NCBI RefSeq assembly: GCF_947492405.1
Contig: NZ_CANLMP010000001.1
Span: 434,001-498,000, forward strand
Reading direction: 5' to 3'
Origin: an uncultured Aquimarina sp.
Lineage (GTDB): Bacteria; Bacteroidota; Bacteroidia; Flavobacteriales; Flavobacteriaceae
DNA: 64,000 nucleotides
Program-made: the position numbers and the translations under genes
Notes under the pieces: model-generated
Databases searched by the model: none
Told to the model about the DNA's origin: nothing
What the model saw: only the letters and a program-made list of their open reading frames with translations
Shown here: piece after piece, positions 43,670 to 53,080 of the stretch
Numbering within the stretch: the first letter of the stretch is position 1
Layout of the letters: every line of letters begins with the position of its first letter

Positions 43670-44149
43670 ATGAATCATTTTGATTATATAGACCAACAAA
43701 TATTATTACAAATTCGTAAAGACGCTAGAAAACCTTTTTCTCAGATAGCAGAAGAGTTAAAGATTTCTAATTCATTAGTCCATCAAAGAATCAGAAAATT
43801 AAAAGAGAATGGTGTTATAAATAAAGCAGAATTTGTAATCGATGAGAAACAGATAGGATATAAGACCAAATCTTATGTAGGTATAAGGTTAAAAGAAGCT
43901 AGATATGCAAAATCTGTGGTTAATGATTTGGCAAAAATACCTGAGATATTAGAATGTAATTACGTTTCGGGTAATTATGCACTTTTTATCCTGATATTTG
44001 CATACGATAACCACCATTTACGTAATATATTATATGAACAGATCCATCAAATTGAAGGTGTAGGGGGAACTGATAGTTTTATCTGTTTTGATACTAATTT
44101 TAAAAGACAAATTACCTTAGATTCGCTGGCAAAAGGAAAAAAATTATGA
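43670..44149 (+). CDS. Lrp/AsnC-family transcriptional regulator
   Basis: A 159-residue regulator with the N-terminal winged helix-turn-helix (YIDQQILLQIRKDARKPF then SQIAEELKISNSLVHQRIRKL) and the C-terminal RAM ligand-binding domain (GYKTKSYVGIRL, then YVSGNYALFILIFA). Members sense amino acids or related metabolites. It overlaps the FAD/Fe-S dehydrogenase gene by four bases (ATGA) and faces the DUF1338 gene across 160 bases, so it probably controls both from the shared region. The ligand is unknown; lysine or a derivative is inferred from context. Confidence 0.9.
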   Translation: MNHFDYIDQQILLQIRKDARKPFSQIAEELKISNSLVHQRIRKLKENGVINKAEFVIDEKQIGYKTKSYVGIRLKEARYAKSVVNDLAKIPEILECNYVSGNYALFILIFAYDNHHLRNILYEQIHQIEGVGGTDSFICFDTNFKRQITLDSLAKGKKL

Positions 44150-47070
44150 TTAAAGAAACTGACTTGGTAGTTTTAAAAGATCAGTTAGATGGAGAACTAA
44201 AATTTGATTCACTTACTAAATCATTATATGCTACTGATGCATCCGTGTATCGAAGAGTTCCTGCTGCTGCTGCTTTTCCAAAGAATATATCAGATATAAA
44301 GAAAATAATTGGTTTTGCAAACAACAATAATTGCGGTTTAATTCCAAGAACGGCAGGAACATCCTTAGCAGGTCAATGTGTGGGAGAAGGTATTGTGGTC
44401 GATGTTTCTAAATATTTTACTAAGATAATTGCTGTTGATGAAATAAAGAAAACAGTAACTGTGCAACCAGGAGTTATTAGAGATGATCTTAATCGTTTTT
44501 TAAAGCCATATGGTTTGTTTTTTGGACCTAATACATCTACTTCTAATCGATGTATGATTGGTGGTATGGTTGGTAATAATAGTAGTGGTACTACATCCAT
44601 ACAATATGGTGTTACTAGAGATAAAGTAATAGAATTACAAACGATTTTGTCTGATGGTAGTGAAGCTGTTTTTTCTAATATTTCTAAAGAAGATTTTGAA
44701 TATAAAACGAATCAAAATACTTTAGAAGGAAAAATATACAAAACCATTTACCAAGAACTTTCACCTAAAAATATACAGCAAAGAATAATTGAAAATTTTC
44801 CAAAACCAGACATACATAGACGTAATACTGGATATGCCATAGATGAACTCATAAGCTCTGCTGTTTTTTCTGATGAGAAGGAAAGCTTTAATATGTGTAA
44901 GTTATTATCCGGTAGTGAAGGAACATTAGCTTTTACCACTCAGATTACTTTACAATTAGATGAATTACCTCCACAAGAATCAATAATGATTGCTTCGCAT
45001 TTTCGTTCTATTGAAGATTGTCTTAATGCTGTAGCGCCTGTAATGCAACATAAATTGTTTACCTGTGAGATGATGGATAAAACGATTTTGGATTGTACTA
45101 AGAATAATATAGAACAGCTTAAAAATCGTTTCTTTATAAAAGAAGATCCACAAGCAATTTTAATGCTCGAACTAAGAGCAAATACTATAGAAAGTCTTGA
45201 AAAGCAAAAATTAGCACTTTTATCTACTTTAGAAAAATCACAATTATCATATGCAAATCCTATTTTATTAGGAGGAGAAATACATCAAGCTTTAGAACTT
45301 CGGAAAGCAGGATTAGGATTATTAGGTAATATTGTTGGTGATAAGAAAGCAGTAGCGTGTATAGAGGATACAGCAGTTGCATTGCCTGATTTGGCAGATT
45401 ATATCTCAGAATTTTCTGATCTTATGAAGAAACACGATCAGCAAGCGGTGTATTATGCACATGCAGGTGCCGGAGAGCTTCATCTAAGACCTATTTTGGA
45501 TCTTAAAAAGAGAGAAGATGTAATTCTTTTTAAGAAAATAACAGATGATGTAGCCGCTTTAGTAAAGAAGTATAAAGGATCCATGAGTGGAGAACACGGA
45601 GACGGAATCGTACGTGCAGGATATATTCCTTTTATGATTGGAGAAGAGAATTATGAATTACTTAAGCGAATTAAAAATGTTTTTGATCCTAAAAGTATTT
45701 TCAATCCTGGTAAAATTGTCGATGCTTATGCTATGGATGAGCAATTGCGATACGAGATTGATCGTGAAGAACCCGAAATAAAAACATTATTTGATTTTAC
45801 AGATTCGCAGGGAATACTAAGAGCTGCAGAAAAATGTAATGGTAGTGGAGATTGTAGAAAATCTGTAGCAGCTGGTGGAACGATGTGCCCGAGCTATAGA
45901 GCTACCAAAAACGAAAAAGATACAACCAGAGGTAGAGCAAATGCATTACGAGAAGTATTAACTAATAATACAAGTAAAAATAAATTTAACCAAAAGGAGT
46001 TAAAAGAAGTTTTTGACTTATGCCTAAGTTGTAAAGGGTGTTCTAGCGAATGTCCATCTAATGTAGATGTAGCAACGCTAAAAGCAGAATTTGAATATCA
46101 ATACCAATTAGAGAATGGAGTTTCATTAAGAACTAAACTATTTGCTAATAGTAATAAACTAAATAATTTAGGAAGAATAGCGCCCAGATTAACAAATTTC
46201 GTTTTTAAAAATACAATTACATCTGGAATTTTAAAATCGACATTAGGTATTGCTAAAAAGAGAGATTTACCACTGTTAACTAAACAGTCCTTAAGAAATT
46301 GGTGTAGCAAGAATTTAATGTCAATTCAACCAAAAAGTCCAATTAAAACTATTTACTTTTTTATTGATGAGTTTACAGATCATTTAGATACTGATATAGG
46401 TATTGACACTATTGAACTATTAACATCTTTAGGTTATGAAGTAAAAATCATTGACCATAAAGAAAGCGGAAGAACTTTTATTTCAAAAGGATTATTGAAA
46501 CAAGCTAAAGCTTTGGCAAATTATAATGTACAGGTTTTTAAGGATCTCATCTCTTCGGAAAAACCGCTAATTGGACTTGAGCCATCTGCGATATTAACAT
46601 TTAGAGATGAATATCTAAGATTAACAGATGATAAACAAGAAGCAAAAACACTTTCTAAAAATGTTTTTCTTATCGATGAATTCTTAAAATATGAAATTGA
46701 ATTAGGTAATATTACCTCTGATCAATTTACTAAAGAAGAAAAGGTAATAAAACTGCATGGACATTGCCATCAGAAAGCATTATCCAATATTCAAACAACG
46801 TTTGTATATCTTAATCTTCCAGAAAATTTTAAAGTTACCATTATCCCATCCGGATGTTGTGGAATGGCAGGATCTTTTGGGTACGAGAAAGAACACTATG
46901 ATATTAGTATGCAAGTAGGAGAGCAGACGTTATTTCCAGCTGTTAGAAAAGCCTCTGAGTCTACTGTTATTGCAGCGATAGGAACCAGTTGTAGACATCA
47001 GATAAAAGATGGGACACAACGCAGCGCATTGCATCCCATCAGTATATTAAGAAAAGCCTTTGTCAATTAG
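44146..47070 (+). CDS. FAD/Fe-S D-2-hydroxyglutarate dehydrogenase-like protein (YdiJ type)
   Basis: A 974-residue enzyme with an N-terminal PCMH-type FAD domain (IPRTAGTSLAGQCVGEG, then GGMVGNNSSGTTSIQYG), an FAD-oxidase C domain (LHLRPILDLKK, MSGEHGDGIVRAGYI and FNPGKIVDAYAM), a di-cluster ferredoxin region (Cys set from about 564 to 583, and CLSCKGCSSECPSNVD from 626), and a C-terminal CCG domain with HGHCHQKAL and SGCCGMAGSFG. This is the architecture of YdiJ-type D-2-hydroxyglutarate dehydrogenases, feeding electrons to a quinone or other carrier. It is coupled to the Lrp gene and paired with a DUF1338 gene. Confidence 0.88.
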   Translation: MIKETDLVVLKDQLDGELKFDSLTKSLYATDASVYRRVPAAAAFPKNISDIKKIIGFANNNNCGLIPRTAGTSLAGQCVGEGIVVDVSKYFTKIIAVDEIKKTVTVQPGVIRDDLNRFLKPYGLFFGPNTSTSNRCMIGGMVGNNSSGTTSIQYGVTRDKVIELQTILSDGSEAVFSNISKEDFEYKTNQNTLEGKIYKTIYQELSPKNIQQRIIENFPKPDIHRRNTGYAIDELISSAVFSDEKESFNMCKLLSGSEGTLAFTTQITLQLDELPPQESIMIASHFRSIEDCLNAVAPVMQHKLFTCEMMDKTILDCTKNNIEQLKNRFFIKEDPQAILMLELRANTIESLEKQKLALLSTLEKSQLSYANPILLGGEIHQALELRKAGLGLLGNIVGDKKAVACIEDTAVALPDLADYISEFSDLMKKHDQQAVYYAHAGAGELHLRPILDLKKREDVILFKKITDDVAALVKKYKGSMSGEHGDGIVRAGYIPFMIGEENYELLKRIKNVFDPKSIFNPGKIVDAYAMDEQLRYEIDREEPEIKTLFDFTDSQGILRAAEKCNGSGDCRKSVAAGGTMCPSYRATKNEKDTTRGRANALREVLTNNTSKNKFNQKELKEVFDLCLSCKGCSSECPSNVDVATLKAEFEYQYQLENGVSLRTKLFANSNKLNNLGRIAPRLTNFVFKNTITSGILKSTLGIAKKRDLPLLTKQSLRNWCSKNLMSIQPKSPIKTIYFFIDEFTDHLDTDIGIDTIELLTSLGYEVKIIDHKESGRTFISKGLLKQAKALANYNVQVFKDLISSEKPLIGLEPSAILTFRDEYLRLTDDKQEAKTLSKNVFLIDEFLKYEIELGNITSDQFTKEEKVIKLHGHCHQKALSNIQTTFVYLNLPENFKVTIIPSGCCGMAGSFGYEKEHYDISMQVGEQTLFPAVRKASESTVIAAIGTSCRHQIKDGTQRSALHPISILRKAFVN

Positions 47071-47072
47071 TT

Positions 47073-48248
47073 TTACCAAGATATTTGAGTAGTACAGTTA
47101 GAATCAGAGGGTCTTCTGGAGTATGTTACTTCTATGTTAGTAATACCTCTATTTGAAAGATCTTCTGTGTGTGTGAATTTTGAAAAACTTCCTGGATTTA
47201 TTTCTTCTATAAAACCTTGTGTATTTATTACTAGAAATACAGATTGAATACTCCAACGTCTTGAACATCCTAATCCCACAAATGCTTGCCTACACTTATA
47301 ACTTCTCATTGTAGCTACAAGTCTTGTGCTTGTTAGATTATTTCTTACGAAAACATTTCGATAATATCCTCCTGTACATACCTCATAGCATTCTCCTGGA
47401 TCTCCAATTGGAATAATACCTCCATCTGATGGATCTATAGGTAATTCTTCCAATCCAGAACAAACAATATTACATTCTCTTGGCACCCAAACCTGTCTGT
47501 ATTGTGGAGTGAATGTATTTATTATTGAGGTATTCCCAGTCAATTCTCTTCGCTCGCCTGGAGGAGACCATATACAATTGTCTTTTAGTGTTACATCAAA
47601 AGTTTTATTGATATTTTCATTCAATAAATTGATAACAATTAAATCATCATCCTTATTCCCTGATTTTTTTAGAGAAGGATCATTTTTATAATTTAGATTA
47701 ATTTTTAATTCTTTATTAGAATATTGCAGTTTTGAACCTGCAACGTAAACGATCCCATTTTTATCCAACAAAGTAGCTAAAATTTCGTCCTTGATTTTAA
47801 ATTGATCAATAGTGTAACCATCAAAAGACATATAGTTTTCATATTTCTTTTTTAGAGAATTATATTCTTCATCAAAAGATTTTGCCAATGCTATATCTTT
47901 TGAATTGTCTTCTTGTAGAAAATCTTTATACTGGTTATAAATTCTTTTTTCTTCATCTAATGCGTTTGTGTATACAGAAAATAAAGAGTTGAAACCAATA
48001 TCATTATTCCAGCTTATTATTTCTTCTTCTGAAAGATCTTTAATCCATAAAATGGTATTTTTAAAATCCTCGGTAGTTGCAAAGTTTAGAACGCCATCTT
48101 CGGATACATAGATTTTGGATGTAATTTCTTCAATATTGATTTCTTGGTTAATATTTTCTAGTTCATCATTAACTTCCAACTCCTGTTGACAAGAATAGAT
48201 TAGTAAAAAACTAAAAATGGATAATGTAATTTTTAAGATGTTTTTCAT
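47073..48248 (-). CDS. Cys-rich lipoprotein of unknown function
   Basis: A 391-residue lipoprotein: signal peptide with lipobox LIYSC (Cys20). The first half is charged and helical. The last about 170 residues carry eight Cys (in DNCIW, RECNIVCSG, GECYEVCTG, YKCRQ, GLGCSRR and SNCTT) in a beta-rich region that could form four disulfides, an exported domain I do not recognise. A mid-domain stretch SLKKSGNKDDDLIVI separates the halves. The stop is separated by two bases from the convergent dehydrogenase gene. It is likely at the outer membrane or cell surface; function unknown. Confidence 0.72.
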   Translation of the reverse strand: MKNILKITLSIFSFLLIYSCQQELEVNDELENINQEINIEEITSKIYVSEDGVLNFATTEDFKNTILWIKDLSEEEIISWNNDIGFNSLFSVYTNALDEEKRIYNQYKDFLQEDNSKDIALAKSFDEEYNSLKKKYENYMSFDGYTIDQFKIKDEILATLLDKNGIVYVAGSKLQYSNKELKINLNYKNDPSLKKSGNKDDDLIVINLLNENINKTFDVTLKDNCIWSPPGERRELTGNTSIINTFTPQYRQVWVPRECNIVCSGLEELPIDPSDGGIIPIGDPGECYEVCTGGYYRNVFVRNNLTSTRLVATMRSYKCRQAFVGLGCSRRWSIQSVFLVINTQGFIEEINPGSFSKFTHTEDLSNRGITNIEVTYSRRPSDSNCTTQISW

Positions 48249-48507
48249 TGTATGAATGATTTTGGTATAAATGATTTATTAAAGCAGATCATTAGTTCAC
48301 TACTTTCATCAAATAGTTATATATAGGAACATTTCTTACCCATGATTTTTATTAAAAAAATGATTATTCTCAAATTCATTTTACCTATTCTTTCAATTTC
48401 TAATTTTATAATGACGTAATTGTATGATTTCCAGCGTTAATGTTTAGTCTTGATTATTTATGAAATGGAGGTTTTAAAATTGTGAATATCTATTGATATA
48501 ATTCGTG
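48249..48507. other. Gene-free interval between lipoprotein and DUF4494 genes
   Basis: About 260 A/T-rich bases between divergent genes. No open frame or RNA gene seen; the DUF4494 promoter lies at its right end. Confidence 0.5.
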
Positions 48508-48536
48508 TTGAGATTTTTTTTTAAGATTTATATTTG
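48508..48536 (+). promoter_or_regulatory. Promoter of DUF4494 gene
   Basis: TTG at 48508-48510, then 18 bases, then TATATTTG at 48529-48536, a full Bacteroidota-type promoter. The predicted start is about 15 bases before the ATG, giving a very short leader. Confidence 0.65.
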
Positions 48537-48557
48537 GCATCCTAAAAAAGTAAATAT

Positions 48558-49112
48558 ATGAGCGCTACTTGGTATGAATGTAAAGTAAAGTATAGAAAAA
48601 TAAACGATTCCGGAGTACAGAAAGTTACTACAGAACCTTATTTAGTGGATGCTGTATCCTATACAGAAGCTGAAACTAGAATTAATGAAGAGATGGCAGC
48701 GTATGTTAGCGAAGAATTTAAAATCACTAATATAAAAGTTGCAAATTTTGCAGAGATACACCCTTTTGAGAATTCTGATCGTTGGTTTAAATCAAAGGTC
48801 TCCTTGATCGCTTATGATGAAGAAAGTGGTAAAGAACGAAAAACAAATATGTATCTTTTAGTACAAGCTAATGATGTAAAAGAAGCTTTTGATAATACTA
48901 ATAGTATGATGAAAGGAACTACAGGAGATTATACCATACCGGCTATTACAGAATCTCCAATTATGGATGTATTTCCTTATTTTACAGGAGAAGAAGATCA
49001 ATTAGAAAAGTTTAAAGCCTTACGAGATTCTATTCAAGTTGTAGAAGAAGTAGAGATTGATGAAAATGTACCTGCAGCTCCTGGTTTTATAGTGAAAGAC
49101 GAAGAAGAGTAA
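48558..49112 (+). CDS. DUF4494 protein
   Basis: A 184-residue soluble acidic protein of the Bacteroidota-specific family DUF4494. It begins WYECKVKYRKINDSGVQK, followed by PYLVDAVSYTEAETRI and a duplicate-like second half (WFKSKVSLIAYDEESGKE, then TNMYLLVQANDVKEAF), which suggests an internal repeat of a small alpha/beta unit. The C-terminus is a disordered acidic tail. Function is unknown to me; high, constitutive expression is suggested by the promoter and terminator. Monocistronic. Confidence 0.85.
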   Translation: MSATWYECKVKYRKINDSGVQKVTTEPYLVDAVSYTEAETRINEEMAAYVSEEFKITNIKVANFAEIHPFENSDRWFKSKVSLIAYDEESGKERKTNMYLLVQANDVKEAFDNTNSMMKGTTGDYTIPAITESPIMDVFPYFTGEEDQLEKFKALRDSIQVVEEVEIDENVPAAPGFIVKDEEE

Positions 49113-49154
49113 TCTCTTTTTGGAAATCTGGTTTAATGCTGTTTTCTATTTATT

Positions 49155-49203
49155 AAGTTTTTATATCTGTGATTTTGTCATAGATATAAAAACTTTTTTT
49201 TTT
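49155..49203 (+). terminator. Strong terminator after DUF4494 gene
   Basis: A 14-bp perfect stem (49155-49168 with 49182-49195), extendable to 18 pairs, followed by about ten T residues. Confidence 0.93.
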
Positions 49204-49282
49204 ACCCTAGAATTAGATGCCGAGTTATTCAATTAATTTTTAGTAAAGTATTAGTAACTTATGCTACAATTAATCGTCATAC

Positions 49283-49313
49283 ATATGATGCTTATATTTA
49301 AGCAGTATCATAT
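49283..49313 (+). promoter_or_regulatory. Dyad upstream of serine hydrolase gene
   Basis: ATATGATGCTTA and TAAGC plus ATCATAT form an interrupted inverted repeat (12 paired positions, 3-base bulge, 4-base loop) ending 25 bases before the ATG. It could be a repressor operator or an mRNA hairpin near the start. Confidence 0.35.
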
Positions 49314-49337
49314 ATCAATCAAAAAATAACAAATCAA

Positions 49338-50996
49338 ATGAAATCATTACAAAAAATCAAATTACTTGCAGGTCTCTGTATAATTAGCTTTATACCGGCT
49401 CAGGGTCAGAATATGGAAAAAGAAATTGATGCTATCGTTTCTTCAATGTATACAGTAGATGAACCAGGAGTTTCCATTTTAGTAGCAAAAGATGGTAAAT
49501 CCATTTACCGTAAGGCCTTCGGAAAAGCAAGTTTAGAATTAGATGTTCCTTTAAAACCAGAAAATGTATTCGAGATAGGTTCTATTACCAAACAATTTAC
49601 AGCAGTCGCTATTCTTATGTTGGAAGAACAAGGAAAACTTAAAATTGAAGATGATATCAAAAAATATATCCCTGATTATCCGACTAATGGTAAAAAGATT
49701 ACGATTCATCATCTTTTAAATCACACCTCTGGTATAAAAAGCTATACTGGGATGCAAAGCTTTATGAAATCTGCACGTATAGATATGACACCAAAGGAAT
49801 TAATTGATGTTTTTAAAAATGAACCTATGGATTTTGATCCAGGAGAACAGTTTAAGTATAATAATTCTGGTTATATATTATTAGGGTATATCATTGAAGT
49901 TATTACATCTGATACGTATGAAAATTTTATAGAGAAAAATATCTTCGAAAAGATAGCTATGAATTCTTCTTATTATGGAAGTATGAGTGAGCTGGTTAAC
50001 AACAGAGCATTAGGATATAAGAAAAAAGGTGATACATACTTAAATGCGGATTATCTTAGTCTGACATTACCATATGCTGCTGGTTCATTGATGTCTTCAG
50101 TGGATGATTTGTTAAAATGGCAAAATGCGATAAGTGCTAATACCTTTATTAAAAGAACAAGTTTAGAAAAAGCCATTAACGGTTCTACATTAAATAGTGG
50201 TGAGGAAATTAATTATGGATATGGTTGGCGTAAGACCAATGTACAAGGTTCTAAAGGGTATTCACATAGTGGAGGGATTTTTGGGTATACAACAAATGGT
50301 ATCTTTCTAGAAAAGGAAAATGTGTATGTAATCGGACTTACCAATTGCAATTGTAAAAATGTACGTGAAATTACTATGAAAGTAGCAGCTACGGTTATAG
50401 GTAAACCGATTCCGGATAAGAAAGATGCAATAGCATTATCTGTTGATGAAGTTAAGAAATGGGTTGGTGCGTATCAATTCGAAGAAAATGTAATCCGACA
50501 TATAATCTTAAAAGATGGCAAGTTATTTAGCCTTAAAGAAGGCAAAAATTCAAGAGAATTTGAAATTTACCCAATGAAAGATGGCTCGTATATTTTTGAT
50601 GATGGAACTATTTCATACACTTTTTCTTTAACCGATGATGGAAAGCGACAGACAATTTTTAAAACAGCTCAAGAAAGTTTTGTAGGAAAAGGAATTGATA
50701 AAGCACCTCCAGCAGAACGAAAAACGATTACTGTTGCTCCAAAAGTTTTAAAACAGTATGTTGGGAAGTATGAACTACAACCAAATTTTATTATTGATAT
50801 TACTTTAGAAGGAAACTCAATATATGCAATGGCTACTGGTCAACCTAAGTTTGAGATTTTTGCAGAAAGTAAAACATTATTTTTCTTAAAAGCAGTTCCT
50901 GCTGAAATTACATTTAATAAAAGTGATAAAGGGACGATAGATAGTTTAATCTTGAATCAAGGAGGTAGACAAATGCCTGCTAAACGAATAGAATAA
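49338..50996 (+). CDS. Serine hydrolase, class C beta-lactamase/DD-peptidase family
   Basis: A 552-residue exported enzyme (signal peptide about 1-23, AQGQ). The beta-lactamase-fold domain has the active-site S82-x-x-K85 (GSITKQFTA), the Y174-x-N176 motif (KYNNSGY) and the HSG element in GYSHSGGIFGY. The C-terminal part holds two DUF3471-like beta domains (about 375-450 and 472-550), seen as KKWVGAYQFE and LKQYVGKYELQ. Such proteins cleave D-amino-acid peptides or esters rather than being drug-resistance enzymes; the substrate is unknown. It has a candidate operator upstream and a clean terminator. Confidence 0.87.
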   Translation: MKSLQKIKLLAGLCIISFIPAQGQNMEKEIDAIVSSMYTVDEPGVSILVAKDGKSIYRKAFGKASLELDVPLKPENVFEIGSITKQFTAVAILMLEEQGKLKIEDDIKKYIPDYPTNGKKITIHHLLNHTSGIKSYTGMQSFMKSARIDMTPKELIDVFKNEPMDFDPGEQFKYNNSGYILLGYIIEVITSDTYENFIEKNIFEKIAMNSSYYGSMSELVNNRALGYKKKGDTYLNADYLSLTLPYAAGSLMSSVDDLLKWQNAISANTFIKRTSLEKAINGSTLNSGEEINYGYGWRKTNVQGSKGYSHSGGIFGYTTNGIFLEKENVYVIGLTNCNCKNVREITMKVAATVIGKPIPDKKDAIALSVDEVKKWVGAYQFEENVIRHIILKDGKLFSLKEGKNSREFEIYPMKDGSYIFDDGTISYTFSLTDDGKRQTIFKTAQESFVGKGIDKAPPAERKTITVAPKVLKQYVGKYELQPNFIIDITLEGNSIYAMATGQPKFEIFAESKTLFFLKAVPAEITFNKSDKGTIDSLILNQGGRQMPAKRIE

Positions 50997-51018
50997 ACAA
51001 TAGATATATACATTATTG

Positions 51019-51054
51019 ACCTATCAAATTACTAAATTTGGTAGGTTTTTTTTG
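51019..51054 (+). terminator. Terminator after serine hydrolase gene
   Basis: A 12-bp stem (51019-51030 with 51035-51046, one wobble) and a run of eight T residues. Confidence 0.88.
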
Positions 51055-51105
51055 AAAACAAGATTAAACCATCGTCTTTTCTTTTACCGCCATTCAACAA
51101 CATCA

Positions 51106-51690
51106 TTATCCATGTATCGTTTCTTTCTTACCGTATTTTTGGATAAGTTCTCCTTCGAATTCTAGTAGATCTTGCCATTGCTTATCAACATCGATATCTT
51201 TTCCGTATTTGCGTGCAAAACCGATAAAGGTTGTATAATGACCAGCTTCACTAATCATAAGGTCATGATAGAATTTTGATAATTCGGGATCCTTTATTTT
51301 TTCAGAAAGGAGCTTAAAGCGTTCACAACTGCGAGCTTCGATCATAGCAGAAAAAAGTAATCTACTCACTAAACCCTGCTGACGACTTCCTCCTTGCTTT
51401 ACTTTATGCTTAAACAATTCATTAACATAACTATCTTTTCGCTCACGTCCCAGTTTATAGCCACGTTTTTTAATAAGTTCATGAACCATTTGAAAATGCT
51501 CTAATTCTTCTTGAGCTAAGATCAATAAATCGGTTACAAGATCTTCGTGTTCAGAATTTAGTGTGATAATTGTAATTGCATTGGTCGCTGCTTTTTGTTC
51601 GCACCAAGCATGATCTGTAAGAATTTCTTCGATATTAGATTCTACTAGAGCAGCCCAACGAGGATCCGTTGCTAATTTTAAACCAAGCAT
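51106..51690 (-). CDS. MiaE-type tRNA-(ms2io6A)-hydroxylase, copy 2
   Basis: A 194-residue diiron ferritin-like protein highly similar to the copy at 35904-36485 (same MLGLKL start, then EEILTDHAWCEQKAA, EELEHFQMVHEL, MIEARSCERFKLL and SEAGHYTTF). The iron-ligand Glu and His are conserved. The frame runs 12 codons further upstream (to 51726), but the ATG at 51690 gives the same N-terminus as the paralogue. It differs mainly in the middle loop (KVKQGGSRQQG versus FPKGGSRTTQ). Paralogy suggests a second substrate or a different expression condition. Confidence 0.88.
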   Translation of the reverse strand: MLGLKLATDPRWAALVESNIEEILTDHAWCEQKAATNAITIITLNSEHEDLVTDLLILAQEELEHFQMVHELIKKRGYKLGRERKDSYVNELFKHKVKQGGSRQQGLVSRLLFSAMIEARSCERFKLLSEKIKDPELSKFYHDLMISEAGHYTTFIGFARKYGKDIDVDKQWQDLLEFEGELIQKYGKKETIHG

Positions 51691-51826
51691 AGATTTTTTT
51701 TTAGATGATTTGGAATATTCAGTCAAAGATACATATTACAGATTTTGTTTTTAAATTAGAATTTATCAAACTATGGGAGATTGTAAAAGAAGTTAGAAAC
51801 CTCTTTGTATGTATTAGTTCCCTTTC

Positions 51827-52921
51827 TTAGCTAATTGTAAATAATTCTATTTGTTCGTTTTTTCCTCTTAATGAGGTTTTATCTATACTCTTATATGTAT
51901 AACCAGAATTTATTTTTAATTTTTGTACTAAATGATAAGAAATAAGAATGACTTGTCCATAAGTATTACAAAGTCCTTGAATTCTGGCGGTAGTATTAAG
52001 AACGTCTCCCGTAAATACAATATCCTTTTTTATTGTTCCAATTTCACCAGCTGTGATCATTCCGTAATGAAAACCTGCTTTAAATGTTGGCAAGACTCCA
52101 AATTGTTCTAGGTATTTAGCAGATTGTTTTTCTAGAGCTTCTTGCATAGCGTAAAAACAATGAATGCAATTATCGTTTTTAAGCCCTTTGTCCAAGCTCC
52201 AGGAAACTACGATTTCATCTCCTACATACTGATATACGATACCTGCATGTTGAACTATTGCATTGGATAAATCAGAATAATATTTGGCGAGCATCTCAAA
52301 ATATTTTACGTGACCTAATTTTTCTGCAATAGTGGTAGATGATTTCATGTCTAAAAACATAAAGATGCGCTCTTCTTCTATAGGTTTATGATATTTTCCT
52401 GTAAAAAAATTGAATAACACTTCCTGACCAATATTATCACTTACTTCTAGATAGAATAAAGAAACACCAATGATGGTTATGATATATAATACGACACTCA
52501 GGAATGCTAGGTTTGTAATAAAGCTCTGTAAATTATGCCATACAATGTTATCAAATAGATTAGTGTCAAAAATTATTACAAAAGATATCGTCGCAGTACT
52601 AATTAAAAAAATAGTCACTATGGTCAGATAAAAAGATATTTTATAAATTATCTTTTTTGAGAAACTCTTAGAAGAGAAGAGTTTATTAAAATAGAGCACC
52701 TCAAACGAGCCAATTATTAATCCAAAAAGTGTAGCAGAAATGATGGTTATTACCACGCTGTTGCTAAAATTGTACGGGTTCTGAGTAGAAGGATAAAATT
52801 TTAAATCTCCAAGTATTCCTTTTTCTATAAATAAGTAAATAAAACCTGCAATAATGAAAAATATACCAAAAGGGATAATCCTAAATATCAATCTTTTTTT
52901 AAAAGGAGAAAATATACTCAT
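51827..52921 (-). CDS. Membrane class III adenylate/guanylate cyclase
   Basis: A 364-residue protein with four membrane spans (about 12-32, 55-75, 96-118, 135-157) and a C-terminal cyclase domain (about 183-360). The two metal-binding Asp are D191 (FLDMKSST) and D235 (YVGDEIVVSW); NTTARIQGL holds the transition-state Asn-Arg pair. The arrangement resembles other Bacteroidota membrane cyclases with minimal sensor parts. Product (cAMP or cGMP) is not clear. A Crp-type regulator was not seen in the window. Single gene. Confidence 0.87.
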   Translation of the reverse strand: MSIFSPFKKRLIFRIIPFGIFFIIAGFIYLFIEKGILGDLKFYPSTQNPYNFSNSVVITIISATLFGLIIGSFEVLYFNKLFSSKSFSKKIIYKISFYLTIVTIFLISTATISFVIIFDTNLFDNIVWHNLQSFITNLAFLSVVLYIITIIGVSLFYLEVSDNIGQEVLFNFFTGKYHKPIEEERIFMFLDMKSSTTIAEKLGHVKYFEMLAKYYSDLSNAIVQHAGIVYQYVGDEIVVSWSLDKGLKNDNCIHCFYAMQEALEKQSAKYLEQFGVLPTFKAGFHYGMITAGEIGTIKKDIVFTGDVLNTTARIQGLCNTYGQVILISYHLVQKLKINSGYTYKSIDKTSLRGKNEQIELFTIS

Positions 52922-53080
52922 TAAAAGTATGAATATTAGCTGATGGTTAAATATAGTCCTACTTTCAAATTTAAGAATAAATATTTTGGGGATTAATTAT
53001 CGATAGGGAAAAGCATAGATCGTATTGTATGAAGTTACAAAGAAGTCTTAGTAATACCTTAATTAGAAATAAATTGATTA

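Noticed and set aside
49155..49203. Long 18-bp inverted repeat as a mobile element end
   Set aside because: It is followed by a T-run right after a gene stop, so it is a terminator; no target duplication or transposase is seen.
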